Assembly (NCBI GenBank): GCA_001662425.1
Contig: BDDC01001037.1
Coordinates: 1-27,918, forward strand
Reading direction: 5' to 3'
Length of the DNA: 27,918 nt
Source: Chlamydomonas sphaeroides
Taxonomy: Eukaryota; Chlorophyta; Chlorophyceae; Chlamydomonadales; Chlamydomonadaceae
This document shows positions 10,001 through 20,900 of the stretch, piece after piece. Position 1 is the stretch's first letter, and every line of letters starts with the position of its first letter. Under the pieces are notes generated by a model that was given only the letters and a program-made list of their open reading frames with translations, had not been told where the DNA came from and made no database searches. Made by a program: the position numbers and the translations under genes.

Positions 10001-13000
10001 CACGGCAACCGCCCCGCGCCTGGCCCCGCGCTCACCGGCGCAGGCGCCCGAGGAGCACTACAAGTACATCGAGGCGGCCGCGCGCACGGGCAACCTGAAG
10101 GAGGTGGAGCGCGCCACGCGCGAGTCCAACTTCTACCCGGCCGACAAGGTCAAGGCCTTCCTCATGGAGGCCAAGCTGCCCGACGCGCGCCCGCTCATCA
10201 ACGTGTGCGACCGTTTCGACATGGTGGAGGACCTCACGCAGTACCTGTGAGTTACGGGGGTAGGGGCGGGGCAGGGCGCGTTGGTCCTCGGCGCGCTTTT
10301 GTGTGCATTGCAGCAGCGCGAAGGGCCGTTATCGTGGGGCCGTGGTAGGTGCTTGCTGATGCAGGTGCAGCGCGTGCCTGCCAACGGCGTTAGGTCCGCA
10401 CCGGGCACCCGGGGTATCCGCCTGACACCCTGCTGCGCGCCCGTCCCGCCGCCCCGCCCGCCAGCTTCGCCAACAACATGCTGCGCTACATCGAGGGCTA
10501 CGTGCAGAAGGTGTCGCCCGCCAAGGCACCCTCCGTGGTGGGCGCGCTGCTGGACTGCGAGGCGCCCGATGAGTTCATCAACAACCTCATCCTCTCGGTG
10601 AGCAGCAGCCCGGCTTCGGTCCGGGCCCCTCCCCCGCACACCGCCTACTGCCCAGCCTTCATGCGCAGCCACACGCCCTTGGCGCTGGCCCCTGGCGCTC
10701 TGGGTGTGCGGGCATGGATTTCAGGGCCGAGCCCGCTTGCCGCAGCCTGCTGGCCCTTCCTCACGCCCCTGCCGCCGCCCGCCCTGAAGGTCCGCTCGCT
10801 GCTGCCGGTGGACGGCCTTGTGGAGGCGGTGGAGCGCCGCAACCGGCTGAAGCTGCTGACGCCCTTCCTGGAGCACCTCATCAGCGAGGGCAGCCAGGAC
10901 CCGCACGTGCACAACGCGCTGGGTGAGGGCCGCGCCATGTCGCCGGGCCAGAGGGGACCATGCGTCTGCGCGTGGGCTTAGGCAGGGCTGCGCGGCAGCC
11001 GTCGGGTGTTGCCTGGGGGCAACTTGGCGATGCTGAATGCCGTGTCGGTGGGTATGGCCCGCAGGAAAGATCATCATCGACACCAACAACAACCCCGAGC
11101 ACTTCCTCACCACCAACCCCTACTACGACTCGCTCGTGGTCGGCAAGTGAGTGCCTCCCGCCGCTCGCGACCTTCCGGGCCTGCAGCGTGCAGCTGCCTG
11201 AGGCGAGCTCCGGTGGCCTGGGTGCCATGCCAAGCAATGCAGCCTGCATCGTGCTCACGCCGCCGGCCTCTGCTCCTGCTGCCCCCCAGGCACGCCGAGA
11301 AGCGCGACCCCAACCTGGCCGTCATCGCCTACAAGCGCGGCACCTGCGACGACGCGCTCATTGAGGTCACCTCCAAGAACGCGCTGTTCAAGCCGCAGGC
11401 CAGGTGCGGCCGCGTGCTGTTCGCCACTTTCTGCACCTCACCCTCACCCCGGCCAGCGGCCGTGCTCAGCATGGGAACTGTCATGCGCTGCCAGGCTTAT
11501 TGGCCAGCGTCCTCCCTCCTACCCGTGCCACGGGATCACCTCCCTCCACCTGTACCCCGGCCACTCATCCTCCACCCGCGACTCCGCAACGCCGGCCCTC
11601 CTCAGGTACATCGTGGAGCGCGCTGACCCCGCGCTGTGGGCCAAGGTCCTGGATGAGGCCAACGAGCACCGCGCCTCGCTCATCGAGCAGGTCGTGGGCA
11701 CGGCGCTGCCAGAGAGCCGCAACCCCGAGCAGGTGAGCGCCCACGGCCACGCGCCTGCCTGGAGCCTCTGCTCCGCCGGCAGCCTCTGCTTCTCCTGCCT
11801 AGCGAAGCACAACCACCAGGGACTAGGGCTGACGCTGCCATGCTATACGGCCCGGTCCTTCCCCACAGGTCAGCGTGACGGTCAAGTCATTCATGGCTCA
11901 GGGCCTGCAGTCGGAGCTCATCGAGCTGCTGGAGAAGATCGTGCTGCAGAACAGCGCCTTCTCCAACAACGCCAACCTGCAAAACCTGCTCATCCTCACA
12001 GCTATCAAGTCCGACCAGACTCGCGTCAAGGTGGGTAGCCCGCTTGCCCCAGGGGCGTCGCGGCCTGCGCTAGCCTCCCGGCAGCCACCGGGCCACAGCC
12101 AGGGCATCCATCTTGTGTCCGGGTGCCGCTTTGTTGCCCTGCCGGACCTGCCTACTGGCCGAGCTTTGCTCACCTAGCTGCCAGCCCCTTCGATCGCGCG
12201 GTGCCTCGTTGCTTGCTTGCCTGCCTGATTGCCATCGTGTGGCCTCCTGGACGGGCGCAGGGCTACATCTACCGCCTGGAGAACTTCGACGGCCCGGCCG
12301 TTGCGGAGAAGGCCATCGAGCACGGCCTCGCCGAGGAGGCGTTTGAGATCTACAAGAAGTTCAACAAGCGCGTGGAGGCCATCAAGGTGGTTGCCGCCGC
12401 CTTTTGCAATTCCCAAACGAGCATGCGTCCGCAGCAGAGCCCGCGGACGGCACCGGCTCGGCCCTGGCCGCCGCCCGCCACGCCCTGCTCCACCTCCCGT
12501 GCGATGCTGAGCTATGCCGATTGTCGCGCCCCGCCCCGCTCCCCTCCTCCCCGCAGGTGCTGCTGGAGCAGCTCAAGGACATTCCGCGCGCCTCCGAGTG
12601 GGCGTCCAAGTGCGACGAGGCGGCGGTGTGGAGCGAGCTGGCGCACTCGCAGCTCTCGGCGGGCCAGGTGGCGGACGCCATCGCCTCCTACCTCAAGGCC
12701 GGCGACTCGACCAGGTGAGCCCCGCTTCGTAGGCGCCCCCGGGGCACGTCCCCACGCAAGTGGCCATAATTGCAATCAAGTAATCCGCACACGGCAATCC
12801 GTGTGCGTGCGAGCCAGCCGGCGTCCCACCAGCGCCAGCCGGCAAACCGATGCCTGGGCCTGACCCACACGGCTGCCGCGCCTGCCACCTTCCCGTACCC
12901 TGCCAGGTACGTGGCGGTCACGGAGGCGGCCAAGGGCAGCGGCTGCTACGACGACCTGGTCAAGTACCTGCTCATGGTCCGCAAGAAGGTCAAGGAGGCC

Positions 13001-16000
13001 AAGGTGAGCCACGCGGTGCAGGGCTAAAAAGGGTTGGATTGGACCAGGAACCTTGCAGAGGCCCGGAGCACAGCGACCCCAGACCACCTCTCCTCCCACC
13101 CGCCACCCGCCGACCCTCTCACTCACACCGCCCCTCGCCTCACCTCACACCGTTCCCCCAGGTGGACACGGAGCTGGTGTACGCGTACGCCAAGACCAGC
13201 AACATGGCCGCTCTGGAGGAGTTCATCTCCGCCACACACCAGGCCAACCTGCAGGCGTGCGGAGACCGCTGCTACGAGGAGGGCCTCTACGAGGCGGCGC
13301 GCGTGCTGTTCGCGCACCTGCCCAACTACGGCCGCCTCGCCAGCACGCTGGTGCGGCTGCGCCACTTCCAGCAGGCCGTGGACGCGGCGCGCAAGGCCAA
13401 CAGCCCCAAGACCTGGAAGGAGGTCTGCTATGCGTGCGTGGACGAGAAGGAGTTCCGCCTCGCGCAGCTGTGCGGCCTGGCCATCATCGTCAACGCGGAC
13501 GAGCTGGACGAGGTGGGCAGCGGGCAGTTGGGGGAGATGGGAGCAGGGCAGGGCAAGGCCCCGTGGTTGCAGGGGTGGAGGTGTGATGGAGGCGTGATGC
13601 GTCAGCCGTGCATAACCTCCGCCGTCCCCTGTGCGCCCCGCCTGGACAGGTGTCGGAGACGTACCAGCGCAAGGGCCACTTCGACGAGCTCATCGCGCTC
13701 ATGGAGAGCGGCATCGGCCTGGAGCGCGCGCACATGGGCATCTTCACCGAGCTGGGCATCCTGTACGCCCGCTACCGGTGAGGAAGGGGGCACGGAGTAG
13801 GCCACGGTGGCATGGTAGGCCCAACGCCCAAGCGCGTGCTGCAGCACCAAAACTGGAAGGCCTGCTGGTCAACCGCTACCGGCTGAAGGTTTGAGCAGGG
13901 AGCACGCAGTGCCTGGCAGGGCGCGGACTAGGCAGGGCCCACTGATGATACGCGGCCTTGGCCGCTGAGGGAAAAGATGTACTCACTCTAGCACGGGCCC
14001 CTACTCGGTGCGCAGGCCCGAGAAGCTGATGGAGCACCTCAAGCTCTTCGGCAACCGGCTCAACATCCCGCGCCTCATCCGCGTCTGCGACGAGCAGCAG
14101 CACTGGAAGGAGCTCACGCTGCTGTACATTGCGTACGATGAGTATGACAACGCGGCGCTGTGCATGATCAACCACTCGTCCGTGGCGTGGGAGCACGTGC
14201 AGTTCAAGGATGTGGCGGTCAAGGTGGGGCCGGAGCCGGGGAGAGGCGGGTGGGGTGGCACGAGCAAGAAGCAGGCCGAAGAAGTGGGGTCAACAAGTGA
14301 AGAACTAGCTATCCTTACTGTGGGCGGCCGTGGGGGTGACGAGCTGCCGTTGCCTTGATGTACTGGGATAGCATGGCCCGTGCAGGGAGACGACCGCGGC
14401 CAAGGACGGCCACCGTGCTGCCCTACTCTTACGGCCTGCTCATGTCGTGCCTTGCGCCCCTCTCCCGCCGCAGGTGTCCTCCGGCGAGACGCACTACCGC
14501 GGCCTTTCGTACTACCTGGACGAGCACCCCGACCTGCTGTGCGACCTGCTGGGCGTGCTGCAGTCGCGGCTGGACCACGGGCGCGTGGTGGACATGATGC
14601 GCAAGGCGGGCCAGCTGCCGCTCATCAAGGACTACCTGCTGGGCGTGCAGGTGCGGCGGGGAGGGGGCCATGGGGGTACTGAGGTGGCAGGGCTAGGTAA
14701 GGAGTACACGGAATCATAAGCATGGAGAAATGCGTACGTATCAAGGAAGTACCTTACCTGCTGCTTGTCTGTTGGAGCTGCTGGTGGGGAGGGGGATAAA
14801 GCGGGGAGGCAGAGGAGAATACCAAGGCATGTGCGCGTGGGCAGCGGCAAGGTGGTGACGGTGGCTGACCAACTGCGTCCCCGTCACGGGGACTGCCTGT
14901 GCCCCGAGCGCAGAAGGCCAACCACGCCGAGGTGAACGAGGCCATCAACGGCCTGCTCATCGAGGAGGAGGACTTCGACGGCCTCAAGCACTCCATCTCC
15001 ACCTACGACAACTTCGACCAGGTGCGGGGCGTGGGAATAGCCTCGCGGCGCATGCGCGTCGCCCCACCACGACGGGTCCGGGGATCGCGCTTCGGCACCG
15101 GTCAGCCAGATGCTCAGCATGCCTGTGCGGTGCCAGGCCCAAGCCACCTGCCCCTCACGCAGCGCAGCTGCCGCCGACGCTCTGGCAACACCCTCTTGTG
15201 CGACCGTGCCGCTGACCCTACTGATGCCCGCGACGCCCCTGCCTCTCCCCTCCCCTCTGCCGCAGCTGGGCCTGGCTGCCAAGCTGGAGAAGCACGAGCT
15301 CATCGAGTTCCGGCGCCTGGCCGCCATGCTGTACAAGCAGAATAGCAAGTGGCGCCGCGCGGTGGAGCTGGCGCAGGCGGACGGGCTGTTCCGGGACGCC
15401 ATGGAGACCACGGCGCAGAGCGGCGACGCGGAGCTGGCCGAGGAGCTGCTGCGGTGTGTGCGGGGCGGAGGGGTGGGATGAGCGATAATCACTCTGGGGC
15501 AGGCGCCCTGGCCGGATTGTTGCCGCAGCAGCTCGGTTGGTCACATCCGGCTTAGGGGTGCTCCTGGCAACAAATCTACGATGGTCGCATCCGCACCGCG
15601 ACCCGTCGCCCCAACTCGCCTGCGCTACTGCCCATGCCCCCGCAGCTACTTCATCGAGAAGGGCGAGAAGGAGTGCTTCGCGGCCTGCCTCTACACCTGC
15701 TACGACCTTGTTCGGCCGGACGCGGTGCTGGAGCTGTCCTGGATGAACGGCCTCACCGACTTCGCCATGCCCTACATGATCCAAGTGCGCACGACCCGCG
15801 AGTGCGGGGGGGGGGCCGCGGAGACTACGCCCCGTGCCGCCTGGCCCCGCCCACTCACGCTGCCGCCATTCAAAATCTGCCTCCTGCTTCTTGCCTGGTT
15901 CCCTATCCTTCTCGTTCTTCCTCCCTGACTCCCTCGCTCCCTTTGCGCCTTCAGATGCTCAAGGAGTACGTGGGCAAGGTGGACCTGCTCATGAGCGAGC

Positions 16001-16732
16001 GCAAGGAGCAGCAGAAGGAGAAGGAGCAGGCGCAGCAGGTACGGCGGCCGACGCGCCGGATACCGCTCTGCCACACGGCCGCCTCCCCCCCCCCCCCCCC
16101 CCCCCCCCNNNNNNNNNNNNNNNNNNNNNNNNNNNNNNNNNNNNNNNNNNNNNNNNNNNNNNNNNNNNNNNNNNNNNNNNNNNNNNNNNNNNNNNNNNNN
16201 NNNNNNNNNNNNNNNNNNNNNNNNNNNNNNNNNNNNNNNNNNNNNNNNNNNNNNNNNNNNNNNNNNNNNNNNNNNNNNNNNNNNNNNNNNNNNNNNNNNN
16301 NNNNNNNNNNNNNNNNNNNNNNNNNNNNNNNNNNNNNNNNNNNNNNNNNNNNNNNNNNNNNNNNNNNNNNNNNNNNNNNNNNNNNNNNNNNNNNNNNNNN
16401 NNNNNNNNNNNNNNNNNNNNNNNNNNNNNNNNNNNNNNNNNNNNNNNNNNNNNNNNNNNNNNNCTGACGCCGGTTCGTCCCTGCCCCTGCCCTCCCGCTC
16501 GCCCGCCGCCCAGGCCCAACGCCACCAGGAGGCGCAGCGCAACGCCTACGCCACGCTCATGCCGCTGGCGCTGCCCGCGCCGGGCATGGCCGGCCCCGGC
16601 GGCCCGGGCGGCGGCTACGGCGACCACGCCGCCGCTGGGCCGACGGGCGGCTACGGGGCACAAGGCACCGGCTTTGGCGCCGCGCCGCACATGGGCGGCG
16701 GCTACGGGGCGGCGCCGTACCAGCAGTACTAG
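4039..16732 (+). CDS. CHC1: Clathrin heavy chain, complete gene (37 exons)
   Basis: Structural subunit of clathrin triskelia, which coat vesicles at the plasma membrane and trans-Golgi. Exons: 4039-4080, 4148-4351, 4582-4749, 4941-5074, 5212-5308, 5488-5596, 5862-5938, 6190-6353, 6636-6843, 7048-7190, 7570-7633, 7871-7960, 8178-8273, 8415-8522, 8708-8824, 9053-9217, 9472-9615, 9828-9905, 10044-10246, 10465-10597, 10790-10922, 11065-11146, 11290-11403, 11606-11732, 11869-12030, 12261-12386, 12557-12714, 12907-13003, 13162-13512, 13650-13777, 14016-14223, 14474-14650, 14914-15021, 15266-15453, 15646-15784, 15955-16038, 16514-16732. They sum to 5145 bases, all in phase, giving 1714 residues; plant heavy chains have about 1700. 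Residues 1-331 (exons 1-8) form the beta-propeller (MESDKYICVRET, SADSALM, VYRNRISPDP). The rest is the alpha-solenoid leg (HYDRPRIAQLCEKAGLY, FLTTNPYYDS, CDEQQHWKELTLLYI) up to the trimerisation region (ECFAACLYTCYDLVRPD). The tail is plant-like (ATLMPLALPAP), then Gly/Tyr-rich, ending PYQQY. The start fits the propeller N-terminus and has context gcaagATGGCG. Introns 2, 15 and 17 appear to begin with GC. Confidence 0.97.
4352..4581 (+). other. GC-AG intron 2 of the clathrin gene
   Basis: The exon must end at 4351 (ALK) because the next residues of the conserved ISADSALM...ALKA region come from the exon starting at 4582 (AVTAGTAGDTLQVF). The donor is then AAG|GCAAGC. The nearest GT downstream (4363) would leave the wrong phase. 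GC-AG introns are a known minor class. A 10-base unit (tcccaccaac) repeats inside the intron at about 4481-4507. Confidence 0.85.
8825..9052 (+). other. GC-AG intron 15 of the clathrin gene
   Basis: Ending the exon at 8824 (LVTNPQ) and resuming at 9053 (VADAILAGG) reproduces the ungapped plant heavy-chain alignment. It uses donor CAG|GCAGGG. An in-phase GT donor 18 bases further on (gtggat at 8843) would insert six residues (AGHQEG), so the GC donor is likely but not proven. Confidence 0.65.
9616..9827 (+). other. GC-AG intron 17 of the clathrin gene
   Basis: The exon ends EQLTPTK at 9615 and the next begins IIELFEAY at 9828, which matches plant clathrin in length. The donor is AAG|GCGAGC. 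An in-phase GT donor 21 bases downstream (gtgcag at 9637) would add seven residues (ASPASEL). Confidence 0.65.
16085..16108 (+). repeat. Poly-C run next to the assembly gap
   Basis: A run of 24 C lies in the last clathrin intron and is followed directly by Ns. Homopolymers like this often stop sequencing or assembly, so its true length is unknown. Confidence 0.95.
16109..16463. other. Assembly gap (Ns) in the last clathrin intron
   Basis: The 355 undetermined bases lie between the exon ending AQQ (16038) and the exon starting AQRHQEAQ (16514). The flanking exons are both phase 0 and together read like the plant C-terminus, so no exon needs to be hidden here. A small in-frame exon cannot be excluded. 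Confidence 0.98.
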
Positions 16733-17764
16733 GCGCGGGCTGCTGACTTGCAGCGGGGTTGGATGGGGCGGGGGCTGGGGATTTGGGGGAAAGCGGCGGT
16801 GGTGGGAGGGCGGCCGTCTTGTGAGCGGCAGCGTGCGCCGTCGAGCGCTGGCGTGGGCGGGGTGCGCGGTAGGGGTCCGCGGCGTAGGCAGCGGCTTGGC
16901 GCGGGGCGCGGGGTGAGCGTGTTCCGCGGATGTCGGCGGGCGTTGTGCAGGCGGATGGAAGGACCTGCGCCGCGGTGGCGGGGAGGCGCGGCGGCCGGTG
17001 AGGTAAGGGCACTGGGAGGTGAGCCCCGCATGGGCCAGGCTGCAAAGCTGCGTCGGGACTGAGGTGGCACACGAGGGGCATCGCGAGGTGGCGCATGGCG
17101 GGCATATGATTTGCGAACTCGGCAGTGGAGAGCATGGGCATGGGAGGCGGCTGCCTCAGCGAGCTGCGGCTGCGTTGGCTTGTAGGCGCGTACTTGAAGA
17201 CTGCGACTGCCACCATCCGGGCAACGATAGGTGGCCAGCGGTTTGGCAGCCGCAGTTCGGCCTGAGCTGGAGGAAGAAAACGAAAGTAGGAACGCTGGCT
17301 TCGCCGCGAACGTCAGACCTCCTGCGTCAGACAGGGATATGGCGGGAGATGCCGCCCACCAGCACAACGCCAGCTCAACAGCAGTACGATAGCAGGCATC
17401 GCAAACCAAGCACCGTTAGCTGATCCGCCTATTGTTATGCGCGAAATGCATGCATCGCAATTTTGCAACGTGCGACGCAGCGTTCTTTGCTCTAAGCTAA
17501 CCATGGAAGCTTACAACCCAATCCCCTGGTTCCCCACTTCACATGCTCATGCCAGGTCGCCGTGTTACGATCATACGTTAACTGCCATGGCCACGGGGGG
17601 ACCAACGCGGACTAGGGGACTTGCAGTAAGTTGGCTGGGCGGGGGGGGCCCAGTGGGGAGCCAGGGGGGGCCGTGTCATGCCAGACCGTGTGGCCGCCAA
17701 CGCGTCATAGGAACCACAAGCACGTTTTCCACTCATTCATAAACATTGCATAGATATTACGAAT
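16733..17764. other. Spacer after the clathrin gene
   Basis: This holds the clathrin 3' UTR and the region before the glycosyltransferase gene. I see no coding potential and no TGTAA signal on the + strand. From about 17400 the base composition becomes clearly less GC-rich than the rest of the window, which continues to about 18260. Confidence 0.55.
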
Positions 17765-17915
17765 ATGAAGCGCCATGGTCGTGACTGCGCCCAGCGTGTG
17801 TCAACTTTCCAGTACTCGCAATACCTAAACAACCGAGTTTTAAGGGGCACTGGGTCATTTGTCGTTTCAATACTCGTGTCCGTCGCGTTGACAGCGGCGT
17901 CCATTGTCGCTCAAG
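17765..17915 (+). other. Candidate first exon of the GT90 gene (signal anchor)
   Basis: ATG at 17765 opens a frame with a basic N-terminus (MKRHGRDCAQR) and a single hydrophobic segment, the usual layout of a Golgi type II protein. Splicing at GTCTGA (17916) to the acceptor gctgcag (ending 18062) keeps the frame. The donor is not a strong one and the base composition differs from the rest of the gene, so the exon is inferred, not shown. Confidence 0.45.
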
Positions 17916-20900
17916 GTCTGACGCTGCCCGTCCGTCACGCGTCCGGCCCATATGGCCATCGCTACAATCATATAGGGCGCTATGATTATTAACATGAGAA
18001 ACCCTGCGCTACGGCGCATTTGTTTTTGCAACACCTGGGTAAACAGAAACCCGATGCTGCAGGTCGCAGCAGTGGCTTTGAGGATAACGCGCTCTTTCAA
18101 CTCCGATGTGACAAATATGACGAGTGGTGCGTTGGCGGCACCAGGGTTCTCCGCTTCTCCCTGTCAGCCATCAGCCGGGTTCCCAAAGCCGGGTTCATAC
18201 TTGAGGCTCCGCTGTTTCGTGTTCGCGCGCTGCGCTCCGTATGCCTTCATCTAAACTGAGCAATGTGCCTTCGCACGGTGCGCTCCCCAGGTTTGCACCC
18301 ATCCGCGCCGCTGGGCAGTATTGGAAGGACCGCGGCGGCATGCAGCAGTCGCAGTTCCTGGAGGAGGTGGGCCGCGCACGGCACGTGCGCAGGGACGGGA
18401 GTCGCGCTGTCGTCGCCCGCCGATCGACTGCCAGCGCCGGGCCTTCGCGCGCCGGGGGGATGGGGCGGGGAGTTGCCGGCATAAACTAAACGTGCCGCCC
18501 CCCCCCCTTGTGTCTGGGTGCGCCTGGGTGCGTCGGAACGCACGCAGGCACAGCCATGCGCCGCGGGGCACCTTGAGGGCGGCATAGACTACGCAGAATA
18601 CTGCTGCTGGATCAAGGTGCGGAGTTGCTCCTACGACGGTGTACGACACCAACCATTGTGCCCCGACTCACGCGCCGTGCCCTGTGCCCCCGCCGCCACC
18701 TACATGCCGACCCACGATGCGTCCTCACTCCTCGTACGCAATATTAAGATCTACCACGGCAAGGCAAGAGGCGACAGGGGAAGGGGCTGGAGGGGGGCTG
18801 CGCAGGTTGGAGGGAGGCTACGCACCAAGGCGGGAGCGGCTAAGCCCCCGGTGGAGGGAGAGAGCCCGAGGAGGGAGAAAGCCCGCGTGCCCACTGCCGC
18901 TGCACCGCCTGATCTGCGGGTGGCCAACCTGAAGGCCGCCTGAAGGTCGGCGCCTTGGGTTGGCTGCCGCGCGAGGCTGCCGCAACAAGGGAGAGGCATC
19001 TCACCGCCGGCCGGCAGCCGGGCTCCCAGCGACGCACACAGAGGGCGTGCCCCGCGGGGCGTGTTGTAACTTGAACCCATAAACGAACACAATCACATGT
19101 GAGGTCCTGATCCACTGAACACTTGGACACACCAACAGCCAAGGCGCGCCGCGTGGGCGGTTTTTAATTACCTGCACATGTCTTCACACACGTCGCGCTT
19201 CCTATGTGTTACGTACACCTGAGCACACGCCAACGCCGCCATGGCCGCAGGTGTACGTCCTGCGGGCCTTGGACTCGGCGGAGCCGCGGCTGCGGCACGC
19301 GGTGCTGATGCTGCAGAAGGCCGTGTCGGCGATGGCGGGCCTTGGACAGCGGATACCCAACGGTGGGGGATCGAAGCTGGGCGGGGGTGTAGCGGCCCGT
19401 GGCCTGGAGTCAGTTGGGGATGCGTGGTCTTGCGCGACCTGCCCTGCCCTGGCATTCAGGTTTGAGGAGACGGGGATCGGCGCGGCTTGGCACAGGCGCT
19501 GGTCAGGGCAGGGCAGGGCAGGAGAAGGGCAGGGCACTGGCACCCTGGCTCGCTCGGGTGTGACTGATTCCGGTACCCTCGCTCGCTTGCTGTTACCCAC
19601 GGACTCGGCAGTGGAGTTTACGCTGCACGCGAGCGACGACGGCGCAGGCAGCACGCGCTGGGGCTGGTGCGCCGACAGCTGGGACGGCGACCAAATTGGG
19701 CGCTTCGTGTTTCCGGGTGCGGCACGCAGTCGTCGCGTGGGGCGCGGCGCAGGGCCGGCGCCGGGGCGGTGCGCAGCGAGCAGCTGGGCGAGGGTGCACC
19801 TCCTGCGCGTGGCGGGACACAGGTTGCGGGTGTGGTTGCGTGTGCTTCGGGCGCAGGGTGTGGGTGGTGGAGGATGGGGGGCTGTCGAGCCCAGCAGCAG
19901 GCAGCGGACGGATGCCCGAGTCCGCCCCTCGCGCCCGCAAGCCTGCGAGGCTGCGGCGCTGGCGGCCAGCAGCGCCTCGGGTTTCCAATAAGAACTAGCA
20001 GGAAGCCAAGAAACTACAAGAGGAACCACCTTACAACACCTCGGGTTGCCGCACGAGGGCAGCGGTCCTTTGTGCGGACCCGCCACGCACCGCCCTCTGC
20101 CCTGGGCCCCGCCATCTCGCTCGCGCCATTTCCTGGCGGAGGGGCCTGGAGCCAGCGCGCTCACACCACCCTCGCCTGCGCCTCTCGCCTCCCTACCTCG
20201 GGCCCTGGCTCCTCCAGATCACGGCTACCTGGACTTCAACTGTGAGCCTCATGTGGAGGGGGGACGCGGGGATCTGCGGCGGGGGCAGGGCCGCGGCACC
20301 GTGCCGGCGGCCACGGAGGGACGGGGGGTGGGCGGCTGCAAGGAGGGCGTGTCAGTCAGTGCGGAGCGGCGGAGTCCGGGCGAGAGCTGCACTCGTCTGC
20401 GTCTCCAAAGCAAAGCGGCGGTGGCGAGGATGTCGGACGGCAGGCAGGGACGGAGGCGTGGAGCACCGCGGGCATTGGCGGATAGACACCGGCCTTGGCC
20501 CACGGCCCGGCTGCCGCCTTGTCCCCTCCCCCGCCCTGCACACGTCCTCTTGCCAATATCTCTGCCCCCGCCCCGCAGACATCAAGGGCTCTGGCAGCGA
20601 CTGGAACGCCCTGCGGCACCGAGTCTACCAGGCCGGCCTCGCGACGCCCTGGGCCAGCAAGATCCCCAAGCTCTTGTACCGGGGCGTCAACTCGAGCGAC
20701 GTCCGGAGGCGACTGGTGGACAAGGTGAGCCGCTTGCGAGGTCCATAGGGACCGCAGCGTGCCGCCGCCGGCCAATCAAGGCCCAGGACCTGCGGTGCGG
20801 TAGGAGGATCATGGGCCCTGCCTCTGCCTCCTGGAGACCCCATTGAGTGTGAAGCCTGTGGCGCGTGTGTGCGCAAAGTCAGTAGGGTGTCGGGTGCCAA

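Noticed and set aside
15634..16916. Long open frames running through the N gap
   Set aside because: They stay open only because Ns are translated as X. The real coding exons here are 15646-15784, 15955-16038 and 16514-16732 of clathrin.
19202..20164. 320-codon frame on the - strand
   Set aside because: It lies antisense to GT90 exons 19251-19362 and 19612-19716, which carry clear family motifs, and it has none of its own.
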